DNA from: Aequoribacter fuscus
GTDB taxonomy: Bacteria; Pseudomonadota; Gammaproteobacteria; Pseudomonadales; Halieaceae
Length of the DNA: 64,000 nucleotides
NCBI RefSeq assembly: GCF_009910365.1
Contig: NZ_CP036423.1
Span: forward strand, 2,852,001 to 2,916,000
Direction of reading: 5' to 3'
Below the pieces are notes generated by a model. That model had not been told where the DNA came from. It saw only the letters and a list, made by a program, of their open reading frames with translations, and made no database searches. Of this stretch, positions 63,215 to 64,000 are shown piece by piece (position 1 is the stretch's first letter; each line of letters opens with the position of its first letter). The translations under genes were made by a program, and so were the position numbers.

Positions 63215-64000
63215 ATACCCCCAGCGTAGGAAGTATTCGCTTACCCAAAATTGGATTACGCCAGGGCAAAAGTAACATTGCCCGGCAACTCTTCTTAACC
63301 TTGCTCCACAAGGCCCAAGTGGGTCACTTAGAATTACGCGAGGGTGATCAGAGCATGCAGTACGGCCAGGCCGACTGCGCTTCAGGTATTCGCGCCAGTG
63401 TTCAAGTCCATGACCAACAGCTCTACAGAGATATGTTAGGTGGAGGCTCGATCGCGGCAGGCGAAGCCTATATCAGGGGTTACTGGTCTACGCCAAATCT
63501 TACTGAAGTCATGCGTTTCTTTAGCGCAAATTTACACCTACTGGAGGGTTTCAAAAGCAAACACTCATGGTTATTCAAACAGACCCTGCGGCTACAGCAT
63601 TTTTTCAACCGCAACACACAAACGGGCTCCAGAAAAAATATCGCTGCCCACTACGATCTGGGCAATGATTTCTTCCAGCACTTCTTAGACCCAACAATGA
63701 TGTATTCAGCCGCGGTTTACGAGGATAACACTTCCAATCTTCATGAAGCCTCGATCAATAAACTTCGGATCTTATGCGAACAGCTCGAACTCAAGCCCAG
63801 CGACCACCTCGTAGAAATTGGCTCTGGCTGGGGCGCAATGGCGGTCTATGCCGCACAAAATTATGGCTGCAAAGTGACGACCACTACTATCTCGCAAGAA
63901 CAGTTCAAGCTGACCTGCGAGCGCGTTAAAGAAGCAGGACTTGAAGACCGCGTCACCGTATTGTGCGAAGACTACCGCGATTTGAAAGGTCAATATGACA
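63211..64000 (+). CDS. cfa: Cyclopropane-fatty-acid synthase family methyltransferase, 3'-truncated
   Basis: The first 263 residues are in the window; the frame runs off the right edge. The CFA N-terminal domain is followed by NIAAHYDLGNDFFQHFLDP, SAAVYEDNT and the SAM motif EIGSGWGAMAVYAA. It methylates double bonds of membrane phospholipid acyl chains. TAAGGAG precedes the ATG, which overlaps the DUF1365 stop (ATGA). As the last visible gene of the ECF-controlled operon it may act in membrane stress protection. Confidence 0.92.
   Translation, partial: MNTPSVGSIRLPKIGLRQGKSNIARQLFLTLLHKAQVGHLELREGDQSMQYGQADCASGIRASVQVHDQQLYRDMLGGGSIAAGEAYIRGYWSTPNLTEVMRFFSANLHLLEGFKSKHSWLFKQTLRLQHFFNRNTQTGSRKNIAAHYDLGNDFFQHFLDPTMMYSAAVYEDNTSNLHEASINKLRILCEQLELKPSDHLVEIGSGWGAMAVYAAQNYGCKVTTTTISQEQFKLTCERVKEAGLEDRVTVLCEDYRDLKGQYD

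Overview
The window looks like a chromosomal segment of a marine-type gammaproteobacterium, most like the Cellvibrionales/OM60 (Halieaceae or Spongiibacteraceae) assemblage. This is inferred from gene order and families, not from a marker-gene search. The backbone order pilMNOPQ-aroK-aroB-gltB-gltD-hemE, with mrcA divergent from pilM, followed by rpmE/priA, argS, a SPOR gene, hslVU, DUF971, ubiE-ubiJ-ubiB, hisI-hisE and tatABC, is a pseudomonad-like arrangement. A DUF3094 gene also fits. Coding density is very high: no gene-free stretch reaches 300 bases, and no tRNA, rRNA or CRISPR array was seen.

Region 1 (1-9.2 kb) is an accessory catabolic island. It holds a 5'-truncated DUF3604 protein, two SDR dehydrogenases, a MaoC-type hydratase, and a four-gene minus-strand unit (flavoprotein dehydrogenase, NTF2/SnoaL-fold protein, Old Yellow ene-reductase, aberrant amidohydrolase). 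Divergent from that unit is a close relative of eukaryotic steroid 5-alpha-reductase. Several of these families act on C=C bonds next to ketones, so a role in steroid or terpenoid ring chemistry is a reasonable but unproven reading.

Region 2 (9.25-10.67 kb) is a complete IS3-family (IS150-type) element. It appears to have inserted exactly in the loop of the rho-independent terminator of the 5-alpha-reductase gene. Region 3 (10.8-20.7 kb) is an acyl-CoA degradation island: biotin-dependent acyl-CoA carboxylase (both subunits), enoyl-CoA hydratase, an AtuA-type DUF1446 protein, a TIGR03084 protein, a divergent TetR regulator with a candidate operator, DUF3094, and a long acyl-CoA dehydrogenase. 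It resembles the acyclic terpene / leucine (Atu/Liu) carboxylase pathways.

Region 4 (20.9-26.4 kb) carries comF, a molybdate ABC transporter (modABC), a hexapeptide acyltransferase, a TrmB-like methyltransferase and cysE. Region 5 (26.4-55 kb) is housekeeping: haem, glutamate and shikimate synthesis, type IV pilus assembly, peptidoglycan synthesis, primosome, arginyl-tRNA synthetase, HslUV protease, ubiquinone synthesis, late histidine synthesis and Tat export.

Region 6 (55-64 kb) has an ABC exporter, a three-subunit proton-translocating transhydrogenase (pntAA, pntAB, pntB), and a ChrR/RpoE-type ECF sigma/anti-sigma pair. The sigma pair is divergent from an operon of amine-oxidase-like flavoprotein, DUF1365 and cyclopropane-fatty-acid synthase (3'-truncated). 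Similar ECF-type promoter motifs are visible in both directions between them, so this is probably a singlet-oxygen or membrane-lipid stress unit.
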